Below, in pieces: positions 5,308 through 9,117 of a stretch of 9,117 nucleotides of DNA (its first letter is position 1; every line of letters begins with the position of its first letter). A program made the position numbers and the translations under genes. A model generated the notes under the pieces. That model ran no database searches. It was not told the DNA's origin and saw nothing but the letters and a program-made list of their open reading frames with translations. This DNA comes from Thermodesulfovibrionia bacterium. GTDB taxonomy: Bacteria > Nitrospirota > Thermodesulfovibrionia > UBA6902. The stretch lies in contig CAMYJJ010000116.1 in the NCBI GenBank assembly GCA_947258735.1, positions 1 through 9,117 of the forward strand. The letters run 5' to 3'.

Positions 5308-6372
5308 ATAAAACGAGCAATTCTTATAGGTGCCGGCGGTTGGGCAAGGGAACACTGGATTGATATGGTGCTGCCTTCCTTTCAGGACAGGTTAAGAATT
5401 ACAGATTTGGTCGACAGCGATGAAATTGCCCTGAACCAGTCAGGCGACATACTGAACGTACCCGGTGCTCACCGTTTTTCCCGTATGGAAGATGCCCTTG
5501 AGCAGAGTAATGCTGAATTCTGCATTATAGTTGTGCCTCCGGAATATCACAAGCAGGCTGTACTGCTGACTGTTAAAAAAAATCTGCACATACTTTCTGA
5601 AAAACCGATTGCCTTTTCACTTGAAGACACCCACGCAATCTATGACGCAGTAACAGGCAGCTCATTAAAGATGGCTGTTACACAGAACTACCGGTATGAA
5701 GCCCCGGTTATGACTCTCAGTGAGACCCTGAAAAAAGGGAAGCTCGGACAGCTGGACTATCTGATAAGCCGTTATGCATCTGACTATCGCTTACCCGGTT
5801 CCTGGGAAGTGGGCATGGTCCATAAGATGGAAAATCCTCTCCTGCTTGAAGGTTCAATCCATCACTTCGACATGCTTCGTAACCTGTCAGGCGGAGATTG
5901 CGAATCCATTATGGGCTTAAGCTGGAACCCGTCATGGTCTTCATTTGACGGCAATTCCAGTGGGTTGTTTTTAATGCAGATGAGTAACGGAGTTAAAGCT
6001 CTTTATGAAGGGGCATCATCTGCGGCCGGTATTACGAACAGGTGGCATCAGGAATTGTACAGGGCCGAATGTGAAAAAGGGTCAGTTATTGTCGATAATG
6101 ACAGGACAGTGCGTCTGTTCCGGCGCAGTAAAACGGGACAGCTGATCACAGAAGAACTTCCCCTGGCTGAAGCGCCTCCTACCGGACATCACAGGATACT
6201 TGATGATTTTCTGAACTGGCTCGATGGAGGAGATCCGCCTGAAACCGGTTTGCAGGATAATATAAAAAGCTCTGCAATGGTTTTTGCTGCAATAGATGCA
6301 TCGGCACAAGTGAATCGGACGGTTAATGTGAAAGACTATTTACCTGCATCTTTTGAAGGCAATCAATTATGA
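5308..6372 (+). CDS. Gfo/Idh/MocA-family oxidoreductase, probable ATA start
   Basis: This NAD(P)-dependent family oxidises or reduces sugars, cyclitols and some imines. Only a start upstream of ATG 5365 keeps the dinucleotide-binding loop: codons 5311-5364 read KRAILIGAGGWAREHWID, the usual first strand and GxGGxA turn. Between the in-frame TGA at 5284-5286 and ATG 5365 there is no ATG, GTG or TTG. ATA 5308 stands exactly where the family's Met-Lys would be, with GGAAAGAG (5290-5297) suitably placed upstream. From 5308 the protein has 354 residues, a normal length, and the catalytic-region motif E98-K99-P100 falls at its usual position. 'QNYRY' and 'HHFDMLRNL' are also typical. The stop codon overlaps the next start (ATGA, 6369-6372), so the two are translationally coupled. 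The alternative is a recent ATG-to-ATA mutation or a sequencing error. Substrate unknown. Confidence 0.8.
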   Translation: MKRAILIGAGGWAREHWIDMVLPSFQDRLRITDLVDSDEIALNQSGDILNVPGAHRFSRMEDALEQSNAEFCIIVVPPEYHKQAVLLTVKKNLHILSEKPIAFSLEDTHAIYDAVTGSSLKMAVTQNYRYEAPVMTLSETLKKGKLGQLDYLISRYASDYRLPGSWEVGMVHKMENPLLLEGSIHHFDMLRNLSGGDCESIMGLSWNPSWSSFDGNSSGLFLMQMSNGVKALYEGASSAAGITNRWHQELYRAECEKGSVIVDNDRTVRLFRRSKTGQLITEELPLAEAPPTGHHRILDDFLNWLDGGDPPETGLQDNIKSSAMVFAAIDASAQVNRTVNVKDYLPASFEGNQL

Positions 6373-7292
6373 TCAATAATGACGTATCCCGGAAAAAAAG
6401 AATAACCACTCCTCTGTATAAGGCAAAATGTCTCGGCCTTCGTCTGGGATTCCAGGACCTGTATCTGAAGCTTGAAGGAAAGAACCAGACAGGTACTCAC
6501 AAGGACAGGGCGGCATTTGACATAGTAAGGGATGCAATAAGCAATGGTCATCCGGGGATAACGGCAGGGACCTGCGGCAACCTCGGTGTCTCACTGGCGT
6601 ATTTCTGTCACCTCTACGAACTTCCCTGCCACATATTCATTCCCGATCACTATTCAGGGAAAAGGTCTCATGAAATAGCAGATTTTGGATCGGACATAAC
6701 CTGCGTTAATGGTAGCTATGAAAAAGCCGTTGAAGAAAGCAATAAATGGGCTTCGGCTCACGGTTATTATGATGCAAATCCAAACAACAAAGGCGGGAGT
6801 GTTGCCATGAGGGCATTTCAACAAATAGCATTTGAAATTATAGAGTCATTGGCCGGGGCACCTTATTCGGTATGGATCCCTGTTGGAAACGGCACAACTC
6901 TGTCCGGTATTTTTCAGGGATTTCAGATGAAGGGTTACTGCCCCCGGCTTGGGGCTGTCGGCAGCTTTGGCAATACTGCTGCAATATCCAGTATCAATGC
7001 CGGCACCTCTGTTGAACTTCCGCCTGGAAGCATCACTGAATCGGAGATTAATGAAGTTTTAGCCAGCTACAGGTCATATCATGACAACGAGGCAATAACA
7101 GCAATGAAACGTGCAGGAGGATGGGTACATGAGGCCCGTGATTCGGAACTTATAGAAGCTTCGGAACTGCTTTTTACCTGTGAAGGAATATCAACATTCC
7201 CGACATCGGCAGCGGCCATTGCCGGTTTCAAGGCAGCTGATCATGAAGAAGTGATGAGAAATGCTGTACACGTCATATTAGTAACAGCCTGA
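6369..7292 (+). CDS. Threonine-synthase-like PLP enzyme (fold type II)
   Basis: Fold-type-II PLP enzymes carry out beta- and gamma-replacements and eliminations on amino acids. K45 in 'NQTGTHKDRAA' is the predicted Schiff-base lysine, in the threonine-synthase form (S/T-x-KDR). 'TAGTCGNLGVSLA' (65-77) matches the substrate-loop SxGNxGxSxA, and 'PVGNGTTLSG' (171-180) is the PLP-phosphate loop. At 307 residues it is shorter than housekeeping threonine synthase (about 350-490). Its place in an enzyme block with two ATP-dependent ligases suggests a specialised role, such as making a diamino acid or a substituted amino acid. GAAGG (6355-6359) serves as ribosome binding site nine bases before the ATG, inside the end of the preceding gene. 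True threonine synthase, serine/threonine dehydratase or cysteine-synthase-like activity cannot be told apart here. Confidence 0.82.
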   Translation: MINNDVSRKKRITTPLYKAKCLGLRLGFQDLYLKLEGKNQTGTHKDRAAFDIVRDAISNGHPGITAGTCGNLGVSLAYFCHLYELPCHIFIPDHYSGKRSHEIADFGSDITCVNGSYEKAVEESNKWASAHGYYDANPNNKGGSVAMRAFQQIAFEIIESLAGAPYSVWIPVGNGTTLSGIFQGFQMKGYCPRLGAVGSFGNTAAISSINAGTSVELPPGSITESEINEVLASYRSYHDNEAITAMKRAGGWVHEARDSELIEASELLFTCEGISTFPTSAAAIAGFKAADHEEVMRNAVHVILVTA

Positions 7293-7320
7293 ACCTTTCG
7301 CTTATGGATTATATTATTAT

Positions 7321-8997
7321 ATGAACCAGTTATTTGGCATTCAGACATCAACGAGGGACATCTCTTCGGATAATATCAGTTTTGACGGCTCCGAACCAGT
7401 TCCTGCGCCATCCGGTGCTGACTGTGCATCCGGTCAGGTCCGGATCTTTGTCCAGCCTCATACGCAATTTCAGACCTTTTTTTCACCCCGATACAATATA
7501 TATGCATATATCTGGGGAATTCCGGTTCATCCTGAAATTTCACAATCTGAAATCCTGCAATGGAGTGTAAATGCAATCGTAGAAAAACGCTATGAACGTT
7601 TCAGGGAACTGATCGGAACCTTTGTTATCGTGATAGACGAGCCGGAAAAAGAACGGATATCTTTTGTTACAGATATACTCGGTATCCGCCCTATGTTTCA
7701 TGGAAATTACAACGGCCGTATTGTATTCGGCAGCAGTGTATGGCCTTTGTACAAGGCAGGATTTAGTTCAGGAGATATTGACTATGATTCAGTCAGCTCA
7801 TGGATTGCCTATAAATTCAACTGCACTGACGGGTCCCTTTTTACTGACCTTCACCGTTTACCGCCCGGTTCAGTATTTTCACATCAGAATGGAACATATA
7901 CTACTACTCCTTATGCAGAATTCAAAGCCGACCCTGAAACACCCGATATCCGTCAGGTGACCGAAGATATCCACGAGATAGTGTCATCAACTATAAAAAT
8001 TCTTTTGCATAATCACCCGCGCGTTTGCCTCGCCCTTTCAGGGGGTTATGACAGCAGATACCTTCTTGCCTTGTCACTGGAGTCAGGAATAAAAACCATC
8101 GATTGTGCATCCGTCAGTATATCAGAAGCAGAGGAACATATTGCATCTCAAGTTGCAAATAAACTAAATGTCCCTCTTAACATGATTCCTGTATATGGTT
8201 CACAATGTGATCTCTACGACCAGTATTTTCATTTTATGGCCGACGGGTTCCCCATTTCCAAGTTTGTCACTCACAGGATTGCGGGGGATTATCCGGGAAT
8301 ACCAATGTTAAATGGTTTCATGGGTGACACCATAATACGGGGGATGCCGGACATATACAAGGACAAGTATGAAACCGAGTGGGAAGGTGACCTCGTTGAT
8401 ATAGTTCAACAGTTAAGAATATTTTTTGACTTTCGAATATTAAAAAAAACGATTGCCGGCAGAATAAAGACAAGGTCGCGCATACCATTGGAAATTGCTG
8501 TTCAGAAGGGATCAGAAATTGGAAAAGTATTCAGCTGGCAAAGCCTTTACTTCACACAGCGGTTCTATACCTCCAACAACTTTCTGCAGCATATTGGGCA
8601 GACAGAAGCCCTGCTTCCGTATTACAGCTGGCTGCTACTGTCCTATAAAATGAAGTATTCATATAAAATGTTTACGTTTGAAACGTACCGAAATATTTTC
8701 GAGAGATATTTCCCGGAGCTGGCAAATATTCCCCATGCCGCAGATGTACATCAAGGTAAGAAAATAAATAGAAACGTATCGGCATGCTCAAAAAAATGGG
8801 CTCGCCAGATGTTACCGGTCCTTTGCAGCAATAAATGCCTTTCCATTTTACTCAAGAGGCTCTGCATACCTCTGGATATTGCCGGAATGGCAGGTCTCAG
8901 ACGATCTGAAAATGCGGTTCGTGAAATCTACAGGTTGTACTTGCTGGAAAAAAGACTGAAAGATGCCGGACTGAATTTTGAGTGGGACAACATATGA
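7321..8997 (+). CDS. Asparagine-synthetase-like amide ligase without glutaminase cysteine
   Basis: AsnB-family enzymes adenylate a carboxylate in a PP-loop ATP pyrophosphatase domain and transfer nitrogen to it. The PP-loop is 'LALSGGYDSRYLLAL' (S240-G-G-Y-D244-S245), and 'NGFMGDTIIRG' (331-341) stands where the family's second loop 'GxGxDE' is. Residues about 55-200 keep the Ntn-amidotransferase-like fold pattern ('RFRELIGTFVIVIDE', 'DILGIRPMF', 'FGSSVWPL'). The protein starts MNQLFG, with no Cys2, so glutamine hydrolysis is not expected. The same loss occurs in beta-lactam and carbapenam synthetases and in some lasso-peptide and glycan enzymes, which use an amine or an internal nucleophile. 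At 558 residues its size is normal. It follows the PLP gene by 28 bases, has no clear ribosome binding site and is probably cotranscribed. Product unknown. Confidence 0.82.
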   Translation: MNQLFGIQTSTRDISSDNISFDGSEPVPAPSGADCASGQVRIFVQPHTQFQTFFSPRYNIYAYIWGIPVHPEISQSEILQWSVNAIVEKRYERFRELIGTFVIVIDEPEKERISFVTDILGIRPMFHGNYNGRIVFGSSVWPLYKAGFSSGDIDYDSVSSWIAYKFNCTDGSLFTDLHRLPPGSVFSHQNGTYTTTPYAEFKADPETPDIRQVTEDIHEIVSSTIKILLHNHPRVCLALSGGYDSRYLLALSLESGIKTIDCASVSISEAEEHIASQVANKLNVPLNMIPVYGSQCDLYDQYFHFMADGFPISKFVTHRIAGDYPGIPMLNGFMGDTIIRGMPDIYKDKYETEWEGDLVDIVQQLRIFFDFRILKKTIAGRIKTRSRIPLEIAVQKGSEIGKVFSWQSLYFTQRFYTSNNFLQHIGQTEALLPYYSWLLLSYKMKYSYKMFTFETYRNIFERYFPELANIPHAADVHQGKKINRNVSACSKKWARQMLPVLCSNKCLSILLKRLCIPLDIAGMAGLRRSENAVREIYRLYLLEKRLKDAGLNFEWDNI

Positions 8998-9024
8998 GCA
9001 ACACTGGCTGCACAGGAGGTAGCA

Positions 9025-9117
9025 ATGTCATCCCTTCCTGATCATTTAATTAACCGCAGGCTCTTCCTTAAGTTCATGGCCGGCAGCCCCCTTCTCGCCA
9101 TGAGTTTAACGGGTTGC
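9025..9117 (+). CDS. Tat-type lipoprotein precursor, N-terminal part (cut by window edge)
   Basis: The consensus ribosome binding site AGGAGGT (9014-9020) precedes ATG 9025 by four bases. The 31 visible codons read MSSLPDHLINRRLFLKFM and then AGSPLLAMSLTGC. R11-R12 within 'NRRLFLK' fits the twin-arginine motif, the hydrophobic stretch follows, and 'SLTGC' (C31) is a lipobox. The protein is therefore likely exported folded and lipid-anchored, or at least exported by Tat. The mature part lies outside the window, so its function is unknown. It may be the last product of the enzyme block or an unrelated neighbour. Its ribosome binding site is much stronger than those of the preceding genes. Confidence 0.75.
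   Translation, partial: MSSLPDHLINRRLFLKFMAGSPLLAMSLTGC

Overview
The window looks like an accessory region of a moderate-GC, Gram-negative bacterium. A Geobacter-like GEMM-I riboswitch, a MopE-type Cys/Asp-rich repeat, a DUF1566 variable protein and a Tat-type lipoprotein signal all point towards Desulfobacterota or Desulfuromonadota, or a neighbouring phylum such as Nitrospirota. This taxonomy is an inference from family habits; nothing here is a phylogenetic marker.

Region 1 (1-655): the 5' end of an arsR-family regulator runs off the left edge on the minus strand. Its promoter and a short palindrome lie directly upstream. Divergently, a good sigma-70-type promoter drives a leader that carries a GEMM-I riboswitch aptamer. 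The 3' part of the aptamer is also the left arm of an intrinsic terminator. The base at the ligand-selectivity position reads A, as in the cyclic AMP-GMP (3',3'-cGAMP) subtype, rather than G as in the c-di-GMP subtype.

Region 2 (656-2515): the riboswitch leads into a secreted multidomain protein (signal peptide, sugar-binding-like beta domain, MopE-like repeat, IPT/TIG-like domain, C-terminal DUF1566 domain). Its last ~120 bases look like the variable repeat of a diversity-generating retroelement (DGR): NNY codons at variable positions sit between conserved codons and end in the typical RVRAVRSF. An avd gene, the DGR accessory protein, follows. The variable-protein gene has one frameshift; avd has a frameshift and an in-frame TGA. 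No reverse transcriptase or template repeat is visible, so this is a decayed or trans-dependent DGR cassette apparently controlled by a second-messenger riboswitch.

Region 3 (2516-4140): an AT-rich radical SAM gene with an N-terminal SPASM-like segment, the tail of a dead IS3-family transposase on the minus strand, a 9-bp perfect palindrome and several other hairpins in non-coding DNA. This looks like a recombination scar.

Region 4 (4141-9117): a co-directional block of four enzymes (CarB-like ATP-grasp ligase, Gfo/Idh/MocA oxidoreductase, threonine-synthase-like PLP enzyme, asparagine-synthetase-like ligase without the glutaminase cysteine), followed by the first 31 codons of a Tat/lipoprotein precursor. 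The block looks like a pathway that makes an unusual amino acid and joins it by ATP-driven amide bonds, either as a small molecule or as a glycan decoration. The product cannot be read from sequence. The oxidoreductase has no ATG, GTG or TTG codon that would keep its Rossmann loop; the best start is an ATA at 5308.
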